From Methanospirillaceae archaeon (lineage in GTDB: Archaea > Halobacteriota > Methanomicrobia > Methanomicrobiales > Methanospirillaceae), in assembly GCA_016926505.1 (NCBI GenBank), contig JAFGOM010000022.1:1-44673 (forward strand): a stretch of DNA of 44,673 nt, written 5' to 3'. The notes under the pieces are model-generated. The model was not told the origin of the DNA, searched no databases, and saw only the letters and a program-made list of their open reading frames with translations. Positions 8,601-15,817 of this stretch are shown here, in pieces. Position numbers and translations under genes: made by a program. Each line of letters opens with the position of its first letter. Within the stretch, counting starts at the first letter, position 1.

Positions 8601-8760
8601 TTAAAAATCTTGCAAAAATTCTTCACTATTCCGTCCTGCTATTGGTTTTCCCATCGAAATTTCAATAAGAGTAAGCAGATCTAAAGCCCGATGTTCGATA
8701 AATCCGTAAAAGTCATCATTTCCTTGATGATGAGGATATTGAGTGGCTTTCTCACTTCAA
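8601..8760 (-). pseudogene. Unidentified protein C-terminal fragment
   Basis: A minus-strand frame reads ATQYPHHQGNDDFYGFIEH, then RALDLLTLIEISMGKPI and AGRNSEEFLQDF before a stop at 8601-8603. The amino acid make-up looks like real protein, with a helical C-terminus, but no start codon is present and the frame is closed upstream at about 8758. I do not recognise the family. It overlaps the 5' edge of the regulator fragment on the other strand, so at least one of the two is only a remnant. Confidence 0.3.
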
Positions 8761-9430
8761 GGATGCAAATCTAACTGAAGATGAAGCCCGTATCCTCATT
8801 CATGCCCGCGAGATGAATTTTGTGAATAATGCCATCTGCCGTGATTATACAGGGCTGGATACATTAGGGGTGAGCGGTATTCTCAGGAAGCTTCGCAATC
8901 GTGGTCTTTTAGAGCAGCACTCTCATGCCTCGGCAACCTTTTACACTCCGACAGGCCGGTTATTGCACCCGGAGATACCGGATCTTCAAAATAAAGAGAC
9001 TCAGGTTCCTCCCCGGGGAACAGAGTCACATATCTCTTCAATTATGGAAGAAGGATCCATAACCGCCATGCCGGGAGGGAAAACGGGGAGCGAAAAGGTC
9101 TTACCTGCTACGCTGAATCCCTTACCTGCTAAGCGGGAGGGTGATGGAGCAGGTAAGGAGTCGTTACCTGCTACGCTCGAGATGGTTATTCAGAATCTGG
9201 GAAGAAGAAGTTCTCCTGCAGAGGTTCAGGCAGTTATTGTTGAACTGTGTACAATCCGTCCCTATACCCGGGCAGAGTTAGGAAAAATTCTGCATCGAAG
9301 CCCTAAGTGGATTTATGATAGTTATCTGAGCCCGTTGCTCCGGGATGGAATAATTGAGTTGTACTACCGGGATAAAGCAAGCAGCCCGAATCAGGCGTAC
9401 CGGGTGAGAACAGGGGAGAAGAAAGAATGA
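8702..9430 (+). pseudogene. C-terminal part of a second AlbA_2-type regulator
   Basis: The frame is open from 8702 (after an in-frame stop at 8699) to TGA 9428. FLDDEDIEWLSHF followed by LTEDEARILIHAREM and ILRKLRNRGLLEQ..ASATFY corresponds to the winged-helix part that follows the AlbA_2 and HATPase-like domains in long members of this regulator family. Those N-terminal domains are absent, and no convincing start is seen before ATG 8813. A repetitive linker (about 9100-9180) leads to a last winged helix (PYTRAELGKILHRSP, then LLRDGIIEL). The stop overlaps ATG 9427 of the hsdS fragment, the usual arrangement in restriction-modification operons. I infer a truncated regulator of a lost type I system; a shortened DNA-binding protein from ATG 8813 (205 residues) is possible. 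Confidence 0.6.
9101..9176 (+). repeat. Three copies of a 14-bp motif in the regulator linker
   Basis: TTACCTGCTACGCT occurs at 9101-9114 and 9163-9176, with a variant TTACCTGCTAAGCG at 9122-9135. An inverted partial copy AGCAGGTAAG lies at 9148-9157. The motifs encode a low-complexity linker, as the tandem repeats do in the AlbA_2 gene at 1471. Confidence 0.8.
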
Positions 9431-9690
9431 GAGATAACGAAGGGAAGTCACGATGGAAGCGGTATCCAAAGTATAAAGATTCAGGGGTTATGTGGTTAGG
9501 GGAGGACACCTGATGGGTGGAGTGTAAAAATTTTGAAACATCTCTCAAAAGAGCCATTAAAATACGGATCTAATGAATATGCAGAAGATGAGGACAATAA
9601 TTCTCCCAGATTTATTAGAATTACTGATATCGACTCTGAAGGCAATTTAAGAGAGGATACGAAAATTTTGGAATTGTCCTCAAAGAAATG
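9427..9690 (+). pseudogene. hsdS: Type I restriction-modification specificity subunit (HsdS), 5' fragment with frameshift
   Basis: ATG 9427 opens a frame reading KRYPKYKDSGVMWLGE, the classical start of HsdS, before a premature TGA at 9511. One base out of register, from about 9508, the protein goes on as PDGWSVKILKHLSKEPLKYG and then RFIRITDIDSEGNLREDTK, which is the beginning of the first HsdS target-recognition domain. A one-base insertion near 9503-9508 explains the break. The remaining about 300 residues of HsdS are missing; the frame merges into an unrelated tail after about 9670. The gene would have given sequence specificity to a type I enzyme and is now certainly inactive. Confidence 0.75.
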
Positions 9691-9831
9691 TTGCGATCAA
9701 CGATATCCCGTGAATCAGCAAATAATGAGAATATCGTGAATAAATTTTTTGCTGATCCCAAATTCGAGGAGCAGGTCGCCCAGTACATGATACACAAGGT
9801 CTATGAAGGAATACTCGCTTCAGGTTCATAA
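9661..9831 (+). pseudogene. Probable 3' end of a type I restriction subunit (HsdR) gene
   Basis: A frame running to TAA 9829-9831 reads MLRSTISRESANNENIVNKF and then DPKFEEQVAQYMIHKVYEGI. The pattern of a residue run like NENI..KFF.DP.F...V..Y....VYE near the very C-terminus is seen in some type I HsdR/helicase subunits. It has no start and abuts the hsdS fragment, so a deletion has probably removed the end of hsdS and nearly all of hsdR. The HsdR assignment rests on a short stretch and on context; another subunit is possible. Confidence 0.4.
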
Positions 9832-9943
9832 ATCCAATTTTTTTCAGATACGAAATAGATTAGGGAGACGAACAATTGAGGAAGATTATAATGGACTTTC
9901 GGTATGGTTTTTTTATTGAAACTGATTAACGTTTCCTAACGCT

Positions 9944-10057
9944 CTAATCTTCTCTCCTCCACTGATTCCAGATCTCAATCGGAATATGGACGGCAGTTTT
10001 GTGACCCCGGGCATCAAGGAGATCCTGAATCTTATCCTGATGATGACTGAGTGCCTT
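9944..10057 (-). pseudogene. Unidentified short C-terminal fragment
   Basis: The minus strand reads DIKALSHHQDKIQDLLDARG and then HKTAVHIPIEIWNQWRRED to a stop at 9944-9946, 38 residues in all. It looks protein-like but has no ATG, GTG or TTG start after the preceding stop. It lies just downstream of the broken antiporter in the same direction and could be the tail of a co-transcribed small gene. Family not recognised. Confidence 0.3.
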
Positions 10058-10063
10058 TATATC

Positions 10064-10460
10064 TTATTTTCGTCTTCCTGATAGGAGATAGGATTTCCCA
10101 TAGATTATCAGAGTGTACCCTGGCAGTAACCCGACAGGAAAGTACGTCGCCACTTGTCGTATCTGTACAATAATGAAAAACGTTGCCTCAGGAAGAGACT
10201 CCCTGACACCCTGTAACCGGATTGAAAGACCACCCTCAAAGAGGATGATAATGGCAGTGGCAGTGGCAACGGCAAACACCGGACCAGGAGATCCAAATTC
10301 ATCCGGACAGATAAGATGCAGAAGATCCTGCAGCGATTCCTATCAGTATCAGAAATAAGAGATCAGGTATTCCCGTCTCCAAAAAGAGCCGGTGTAAAAA
10401 ATACCCGATACAGATGAGAACACCGATAGAAAAGATAAGATATGTCGGATCCACTGCCAT
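10064..10460 (-). pseudogene. Cation/proton antiporter (CPA family) N-terminal fragment, frameshifted
   Basis: From ATG 10460 on the minus strand the frame reads MAVDPTYLIFSIGVLICIGY, with a first membrane helix, then a GIPDLLFLILIGIAAG helix, and stops after about 53 residues at YLSG. In another frame the protein continues as DEFGSPGPVFAVATATAIII and LFEGGLSIRLQGVRE, a signature of NhaP/Kef-type Na+ or K+/H+ antiporters. Similarity fades near 10110 and the frame ends at 10064. A full member has 10-13 helices and about 400-600 residues, so only the first three or four helices remain and a frameshift near 10295-10310 splits them. Confidence 0.7.
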
Positions 10461-10676
10461 ACATTCAGGTTTTCAGATATCTTTCCGGTGAATACTAATA
10501 CTCCTTTGGTAAGAGACAAAAACCTTGGGAAAAAAGCATCCTTATCCGGCAGGAGTCAGCCTGGTTTTTTTTTCAAATTGAAGGGTTGAATCTGTGAAAT
10601 TATCGGGAATACGTGGACCCGTTATCGGCCGATGCACAAGAGAGATCTTTTCGCACCTCTGAATCAATTCACAACT

Positions 10677-10684
10677 GATATATT
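10677..10684 (+). promoter_or_regulatory. TATA box for the amino acid binding-protein gene
   Basis: GATATATT is centred about 28 nt before ATG 10709. With the archaeal TATA box at about -26, transcription would start at or within a few bases of the ATG, so the mRNA is probably leaderless; no ribosome binding site is seen. Confidence 0.5.
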
Positions 10685-10708
10685 GCATCTTATGCAAGTA
10701 CTACACTG

Positions 10709-11488
10709 ATGAATCGGAATCTTTGTACCATTATGACCGGCACTTTCCTTGTGCTGCTCCTTCTTATCACAGGATGCACGACAACCCCGTCCACGGAAAC
10801 CCAGACTGAAAAACCCCTTTATATCGTCGGGATCGATGGAGAGTACCCTCCCTACAGTTATATCGAACCTGATGGAACCCCGATGGGTTTTGACGTGGAG
10901 TCAGTCATCTGGATAGCAGAGCAGAAAGGATTCGATGTTAAAATCCAGCCGATAGCATGGGATGGTATTATTCCGGCACTTCAGGCAGGAAAGATTGACA
11001 TGGTATACTCAGGCATGACCATCACTGACGAAAGGAAAGAGATGGTGAACTTCAGCGACCCCTACTACAAAGTCAACCAGTCTGTGGTGATATACGAGGA
11101 CTCCGGAAAAACCTTTGATGAATTCATGGCAGGTTCTCTGAAGATTGGAGCACAGCGTGGCACCACCGGTGCTTTCTGGGTCGAGGAACATTTAATCGAT
11201 GCCGGTCTGATGCCTGCCGAAAACCTGGTAACCTATGATAACTTCCCGATCGTGGTACAGGATCTCCAGAACAAACGTCTTGACGCAATAATCTATGACA
11301 CAACCCCGATGCGTGAAGCCATTGCAGGCAAACCCCTGACCCAGATCGGAGAGATCGATACCGGTGAGGATTATGGTGTTGCTATCAGGAAGGAAGATAC
11401 AGAACTTCTTGCTACCATCAATGAAGGCCTTTCCCAGTTAATGAACGATCCCTACTGGGAAACCCTCAAAGAAAAATACGATCTGTAA
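10709..11488 (+). CDS. Polar amino acid ABC transporter substrate-binding lipoprotein
   Basis: 259 residues. The N-terminus is a signal peptide with a lipobox (LLITGC, Cys about 23), so the protein is likely lipid-anchored outside the membrane. The mature part is a type 3 extracellular solute-binding protein: PLYIVGIDGEYPPYSY, PMGFDVESVIWIAEQKG, WDGIIPALQAGKIDMV and MTITDERKEMVNFSDPYY are the standard blocks, and LKIGAQRGTTG opens the second lobe. Such proteins capture polar amino acids or related solutes and hand them to the permease encoded downstream. The exact ligand is not readable from sequence. A strong hairpin with a T-run separates it from the permease genes, so more binding protein than permease is probably made. 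Confidence 0.92.
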   Translation: MNRNLCTIMTGTFLVLLLLITGCTTTPSTETQTEKPLYIVGIDGEYPPYSYIEPDGTPMGFDVESVIWIAEQKGFDVKIQPIAWDGIIPALQAGKIDMVYSGMTITDERKEMVNFSDPYYKVNQSVVIYEDSGKTFDEFMAGSLKIGAQRGTTGAFWVEEHLIDAGLMPAENLVTYDNFPIVVQDLQNKRLDAIIYDTTPMREAIAGKPLTQIGEIDTGEDYGVAIRKEDTELLATINEGLSQLMNDPYWETLKEKYDL

Positions 11489-11496
11489 AGAGAACC

Positions 11497-11521
11497 AAAA
11501 AGAGAACTGATTCTCTTTTTT
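11497..11521 (+). terminator. Hairpin with T-run after the binding-protein gene
   Basis: AAAAAGAGAA (11497-11506) and TTCTCTTTTT (11511-11520) form a perfect 10-bp stem with a CTGA loop, ending in six T's. It sits 8 bases after the stop codon. Its place between the binding protein and the permease fits partial termination or mRNA processing. Confidence 0.6.
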
Positions 11522-11574
11522 AGAAAATCCCATTTTGTGTTTCATAGGAAAAAGAATACTGAAGAGATCAGATC

Positions 11575-11595
11575 ATCATGCATCTGGTGCATGAT
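11575..11595. promoter_or_regulatory. Inverted repeat upstream of the permease gene
   Basis: ATCATGCA (11575-11582) and TGCATGAT (11588-11595) form a perfect 8-bp inverted repeat with a 5-base spacer. It lies 45 nt before the permease start, a suitable place for a repressor operator. A TATA-like CATATAATG follows at 11615, although it is only about 20 nt from the ATG. Confidence 0.45.
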
Positions 11596-11639
11596 CATTG
11601 AAATTGGTAAACGGCATATAATGGAACTGGTAAGCCCGG

Positions 11640-12326
11640 ATGAGTACTGAATCAATTATCCTTGACTGGTTACCGTACCTTTCAGAGGGGATCGCAGTAA
11701 CTCTCGGGCTTGTGGCATGTTCTCTGGGAATAGGTCTTATCATGGGCCTGCCCATGGCTCTCGGTCAGATCTATGGCAGCAGACCCGTTCAGATCATTGT
11801 CGGGACCTATGTCTGGTTCTTTCGGGGTCTGCCGGTTCTGGTCCTGCTGTTCCTTTTTTATTTTGGCATATTCCCGGGGATAGGACTGGGAGGGATTCCG
11901 GCCTTTATCGTTGGAGGAACTGTCCTTGGCCTTCGGGGCGCAGCATACCAGTCACAGATCTTCAGGGGAGCCATCCAGTCAATCAGCGAAGGGCAGATGA
12001 CAGCGGCACGCTCACTGGGCATGAGCAGGTTTACCGCGATAAAAAGCATCATTCTCCCCCAGGCAATGCGCATTGCCCTTCCGGGATGGTCAAATGAGTA
12101 CCCTGAGATGCTGACGGAATCATCAGTCTGCTATGCAATCGGTGTTGCAGAGCTTCTGACCCGGTCTTCACAAATAGTATCACAGACCTACATCACGTTA
12201 CCTATCTATATCGTCTGTGCACTCATTTTCATCCTGTTAAATTATATTGGAATGAAAGGACTGACCATTCTTGAGAAAAAATTGAAAATTCCCGGGTTTG
12301 GTGGAGGCGGAGAAGGAGCGTTATAA
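11640..12326 (+). CDS. Amino acid ABC transporter permease 1
   Basis: 228 residues of the HisM/GlnP type. A first helix (IAVTLGLVACSLGIGLIMGLP) is followed by YVWFFRGLPVLVLLFLFYF, typical of polar amino acid permeases. The cytoplasmic EAA loop that docks the ATPase reads EGQMTAARSLGMSRFTAIKS, followed by IILPQAMRIALPGWSNEY. Five membrane helices can be seen. It ends one base before the ATPase ATG and is followed by a second, related permease, so the two probably form a heterodimeric channel. The start ATG 11640 has only a weak GGTAAG ribosome binding site. Confidence 0.92.
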   Translation: MSTESIILDWLPYLSEGIAVTLGLVACSLGIGLIMGLPMALGQIYGSRPVQIIVGTYVWFFRGLPVLVLLFLFYFGIFPGIGLGGIPAFIVGGTVLGLRGAAYQSQIFRGAIQSISEGQMTAARSLGMSRFTAIKSIILPQAMRIALPGWSNEYPEMLTESSVCYAIGVAELLTRSSQIVSQTYITLPIYIVCALIFILLNYIGMKGLTILEKKLKIPGFGGGGEGAL

Positions 12327-12327
12327 T

Positions 12328-13080
12328 ATGGAAACCACAGAGTATATCCTGAAAGTAAAAGACATCCACAAAAGTTACGGAAATGTGGAAGTACTCAAAG
12401 GAGTCTCGTTTAACGTGAAAAAAGGGGAGACGAAATGCTTTATCGGGCCCTCCGGTACCGGCAAGAGTACACTCCTTCGGTGTATTAACCAGCTTACGGT
12501 TCCGGATCAGGGACAGATATGGCTGCACGATGAAGAAGTTACCCATGCAGGGCCGCGTATTAACTATTTCCGGCAGCGTATCGGGATGGTCTTTCAGAAT
12601 TTCTACCTTTTTGATCATCTTACCGCTGTCAGGAATGTCGAGATCGCTCTCATCAAAGTGCTCCGGATGAACCCAAAAGAGGCCCGGGAAAAGGCAATGT
12701 ATGAATTAAACCAGGTTGGCATGGCTGACTGGGCTGATCATTACCCGGCCGAGCTCTCAGGAGGACAGGCCCAGCGGGTCTCGATAGCCCGGGCTCTGGC
12801 AATGGATCCTGATGTTATCCTGTTTGATGAACCCACGTCGGCACTCGATCCTGAACTGACCCGGGAAGTTATCGAGGTGATGAGAAACCTGGCCTCCCTT
12901 GGTATGACCATGCTTGTCGTGACACACGAGATGGGATTTGCCTGCTCTGCTGCCAATGAGATTCTTTTTATGGAGAACGGCAGGGTCATTGAACAGGGCA
13001 GTCCGTCGGATCTCCTGAATAATCCTCAGTTTGAACGATGTAAAGCATTTATCGGGCAGTATCACGGTTTTCACGAGTAG
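12328..13080 (+). CDS. Amino acid ABC transporter ATP-binding protein
   Basis: 250 residues from ATG 12328. Walker [11 protein letters not shown]-loop [13 protein letters not shown] signature [15 protein letters not shown], Walker [13 protein letters not shown] and the H-loop VVTHEM are all intact. This is the GlnQ/HisP subfamily that powers polar amino acid uptake. The upstream GTG at 12298 in the same frame lies inside the permease gene and is rejected; ATG 12328 follows GGAGAAGGAG at 12309-12318 and the permease stop by one base. The adjacent permeases are its obvious partners. Confidence 0.95.
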   Translation: METTEYILKVKDIHKSYGNVEVLKGVSFNVKKGETKCFIGPSGTGKSTLLRCINQLTVPDQGQIWLHDEEVTHAGPRINYFRQRIGMVFQNFYLFDHLTAVRNVEIALIKVLRMNPKEAREKAMYELNQVGMADWADHYPAELSGGQAQRVSIARALAMDPDVILFDEPTSALDPELTREVIEVMRNLASLGMTMLVVTHEMGFACSAANEILFMENGRVIEQGSPSDLLNNPQFERCKAFIGQYHGFHE

Positions 13081-13088
13081 AGTAAAAC

Positions 13089-13757
13089 ATGGACCAGATT
13101 GTTTTTTTAACAGAGATTCTCTTCCCTGCACTTATCGGAGGCACCGTTATTACCTTGGAGCTGATAGCAGTTACCGCTCCAATCGGTCTGCTTCTCGGTA
13201 TTGCAATCGCTGTCGGAAGGACATACGGTTCATGGACAATCGTTGAGATCTGTAAAGGATATGTCATTTTCTTTAAAGGATGCCCCCTTCTCCTGCTTCT
13301 CTTTATCCTCTACTTCGGGTTCCCGACCATCGGCATCACATTCACTGCTTTTACTGCTGCCGTTATCGGGTTTATCTGCTGTAATTCCGCATATAACTCT
13401 GAATACATCAGGGGAGCAATGCTCTCGGTCCAGCAGGGACAACTGATCGCGGCAAAAGCTCTCGGTATGACAAAAAGACAGGCTATTATCAATATTGTTC
13501 TCCCCCAGGCTTTGCGACGGGCTATTCCCGGAATATCAAATGAATTTATCTATCTCATCAAGTATTCCTCGCTTGCGTACGTGATAACCGTCATCGAACT
13601 GACCGGATCTGCAAAACAGGTGGCAACGAAGTATTTTATGTATACTGAGACATTCATCATCGTAGCTCTCTTTTACCTGGCAATCGTTACGGTAGCAACA
13701 ATCGGGATCAATGCCATCGAGAAACGGGTTGCAATACCAGGGTTTGTCCAGAAATAA
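13089..13757 (+). CDS. Amino acid ABC transporter permease 2
   Basis: 222 residues, a paralogue of the permease at 11640. The same blocks are seen: a first helix (IGGTVITLELIAVTAPIGLL), YVIFFKGCPLLLLLFILYF and the EAA loop QQGQLIAAKALGMTKRQAII followed by VLPQALRRAIPGISNEF. It starts 8 bases after the ATPase stop and closes the operon, followed by a CCTTTTTTAC run. Two non-identical permeases with one ATPase fit a HisQ/HisM-like heterodimer. Confidence 0.92.
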   Translation: MDQIVFLTEILFPALIGGTVITLELIAVTAPIGLLLGIAIAVGRTYGSWTIVEICKGYVIFFKGCPLLLLLFILYFGFPTIGITFTAFTAAVIGFICCNSAYNSEYIRGAMLSVQQGQLIAAKALGMTKRQAIINIVLPQALRRAIPGISNEFIYLIKYSSLAYVITVIELTGSAKQVATKYFMYTETFIIVALFYLAIVTVATIGINAIEKRVAIPGFVQK

Positions 13758-14114
13758 TCCTTTTTTACTCCGATACAACCTTCACGGAAATGAATGCAGT
13801 ATCCTTCATAAAAGTGAACAATAATAAGTGTTCGCCGCAGGAAAAGATGAATGTCATCTCTGTTGCGGTTTTTAGGCATAGATACGTAGTAGTTTGATCC
13901 CCTATCTCCTGAACCAACTGGTTCTCTCATCGGCCCGGACGGATCAGGGCATTTTTATGAGAACAACCTCCCCACCATAGATATCGTTCCGATCCGGATG
14001 GGGGTTTTGTGTCCACAATACGAGGATGAGTCTTCCTCTCATGGATATAACCCCCAAAAAGAATGAAAGATATATCGCGAGTCCCCCTATACTAGTGCAG
14101 GAGAAGAGATACCC
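13758..14114. other. Intergenic region, 357 bp
   Basis: It begins with a T-run just after the permease gene (13762-13767), a likely terminator. The TATA box GATATATCG (14069-14077) and the ribosome binding site AGGAGAA (14099-14105) of the following gene are near the right end. The middle (about 13790-14050) has open frames on the minus strand, but none resembles a known protein and none has a ribosome binding site. Confidence 0.6.
14069..14077 (+). promoter_or_regulatory. TATA box of the FHA-phosphatase operon
   Basis: GATATATCG is centred 42 nt before ATG 14115. A start of transcription about 26 nt downstream gives a short leader of about 15 nt that includes AGGAGAA. Confidence 0.5.
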
Positions 14115-14915
14115 ATGACACAAGGAGAGAATGTTCATACCCTGATTATCGACAAAGATCCTGAATTTTTAGAAGAATTATCTGATTATCTCGATGTACT
14201 CGGAAGTGCAACACGTCTTCGGATATTAAAGGCAATAGAACACCATCCAAAAGACGTCCGGGCAATATCCCGTGATATCGAGACAAGCTACGAGAACACA
14301 AAGAAACATCTCAACAAACTCCTGCTTGCAGGAGTCATCAGGAAAGAACCGGGAATGAGTGATGCCTCGTCTAAAGGTCTCCATCCGGTCTGGAAATACT
14401 CGATACAGCCGGGAGGACTGGAGGCGATCGTAAGGAACCTGGGCGTCTTCTCAAATATTCCTATCCCGGTTTCAGACGAGGAACTATCAGGAAAACTTGC
14501 TGAGATCCGAACAAACCTCTCCCATGAAATATCAGGAGCGGTCCCGGTTCTCATGATGATCGGAGGTCATGATGACGGAAAGGTCTATCCGCTTAAGGCA
14601 ACCTCCATCCTCCTTGGCCGGGAAGATAAACACATGAGGGATGGGATTAATCCTGACCGTGACGTGGTACTCCCTGCCAGTTACGGATCGGTAACCCGGA
14701 TATCCCACCCGCATGCAAGGCTGAAAAAAACAGATGATATCTGGCACATTGAAGATTCGGGAAGTACCGGCGGGACATATGTAAATGACCGTCAGCTGAA
14801 CCATAAAGAGATGGTCCCTTTGTCTGACGGAGATATCATCGTCCTTGGCAAGGGTCCGCAGAGTGCCCGTTTTATCATTAATATTCCTGAAAAAGAGAGA
14901 GAGACCGGGAAATAA
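14115..14915 (+). CDS. Winged-helix and FHA domain protein 1
   Basis: 266 residues. Residues about 20-100 are an ArsR-like winged helix (LGSATRLRILKAIEHHPKDV, then ISRDIETSYENTKKHLNKLL and AGVIRK). The C-terminal third is an FHA domain: SILLGRED, SVTRISHPHARLKK and HIEDSGSTGGTYVNDRQL contain the Gly-Arg, Ser-x-x-His and Asn residues that bind phosphothreonine. The combination suggests a DNA-binding protein whose activity or partners depend on Thr phosphorylation. A PP2C phosphatase follows after 18 nt, and a kinase with a paralogue of this protein lies 3 kb on. The family role is inferred from domains; no target is known. Confidence 0.85.
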   Translation: MTQGENVHTLIIDKDPEFLEELSDYLDVLGSATRLRILKAIEHHPKDVRAISRDIETSYENTKKHLNKLLLAGVIRKEPGMSDASSKGLHPVWKYSIQPGGLEAIVRNLGVFSNIPIPVSDEELSGKLAEIRTNLSHEISGAVPVLMMIGGHDDGKVYPLKATSILLGREDKHMRDGINPDRDVVLPASYGSVTRISHPHARLKKTDDIWHIEDSGSTGGTYVNDRQLNHKEMVPLSDGDIIVLGKGPQSARFIINIPEKERETGK

Positions 14916-14933
14916 GGAGTATCATTACCGGAT

Positions 14934-15680
14934 ATGGATAGTAACACAGAGAATTGTCTGCCTGAGACAGACGTTATCTATGGTCTCACCGATGCCGGCA
15001 ATCGTTCTTCAAACGAGGATGCTATTGCAATCATTCCCCTGCAAAAAGCAATTCTGGTAATCCTTGCAGACGGAATGGGAGGACATGCTGCAGGGGAAGT
15101 GGCCTCGGCGATTGCGGTATCCACCGTATCTGTCCGGATACAGGAGAACTACTCTTCCGGCATGGCTGCAGAAAAGGTTGCCGAGCTTCTTGCCTCAGCA
15201 TTTACCGATGCGCATGGTGCCGTTATCAGTATGGCACAGGATGAGAAAGCAGGTATGGGCACGACACTTATTGCTGCAGTTATCAGGGATAACGAGGCTA
15301 TCGCAATAAACACCGGCGATTCAAGACTCATGCTTGCACGCAACGGGGTTATTGTCTGTGAGAGTGATGATCATACCCCGGTACGGACCCTTTTTCGGAT
15401 GGGTGAGATTACCGAGGATGAAGCGATGGTTCACCCTTACCGGCATATCCTCTCCCATGCTATCGGTATCAACCTAAAGACCGATTCGTACCGCCTCTCG
15501 TTAGAGAAGGGAGATATACTCCTTTTTACCAGTGACGGTATCCACGATTACATAAAAAAAGATGATATCCTCAGACACATGAGAGTCTTTCATGCACAGG
15601 ATATCGTTACCGGGATCATGGCCCAGGCCATGCTGCAATCAGAAGATAACTACAGTATCATCGTATACCTGCACCACTAA
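14934..15680 (+). CDS. PP2C-type Ser/Thr protein phosphatase
   Basis: 248 residues, the usual size of a stand-alone bacterial/archaeal PP2C (Stp/PrpC type). Metal-binding and catalytic motifs are intact: TDAGNRSSNEDA (about 19-30), LADGMGGHAAGEVAS (about 45-58), AGMGTTL, NTGDSR, and SDGIHD near 200, with DNYSIIV at the end. It removes phosphate from Ser/Thr using two Mn or Mg ions. It shares an operon with the wHTH-FHA gene upstream and probably reverses the kinase encoded at 18854. AAGGAG lies 14 nt before ATG 14934, a long but usable spacing. Confidence 0.93.
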   Translation: MDSNTENCLPETDVIYGLTDAGNRSSNEDAIAIIPLQKAILVILADGMGGHAAGEVASAIAVSTVSVRIQENYSSGMAAEKVAELLASAFTDAHGAVISMAQDEKAGMGTTLIAAVIRDNEAIAINTGDSRLMLARNGVIVCESDDHTPVRTLFRMGEITEDEAMVHPYRHILSHAIGINLKTDSYRLSLEKGDILLFTSDGIHDYIKKDDILRHMRVFHAQDIVTGIMAQAMLQSEDNYSIIVYLHH

Positions 15681-15817
15681 AAAACCAGAGAAAGGGAACA
15701 CAACGAACCAATAAAAGATCCTCTCTTTTCAGATGATGGAACAGTAGTGAGACTGCCATTCTTTGCCGAAAATGAGATGATTCGGCACCCTCACCGCATG
15801 AATCCCAAAAATGACGG

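Larger units (their letters stand above)
9832..10708. other. Long region without an intact gene
   Basis: Between the R-M remnants and the ABC transporter there are 877 bases with no intact gene. They hold an unidentified minus-strand C-terminal fragment (9944-10057), a broken antiporter gene (10064-10460), and from 10461 on only non-coding sequence with the promoter of the binding-protein gene. Confidence 0.7.

Noticed and set aside
9101-9176. Repeats as a small CRISPR array
   Set aside because: Units are short, unevenly spaced, include an inverted copy and lie in a coding linker; there are no cas genes.
13944-14138. Minus-strand frame before the first FHA gene
   Set aside because: It overlaps the TATA box and start of that gene and has no family features.
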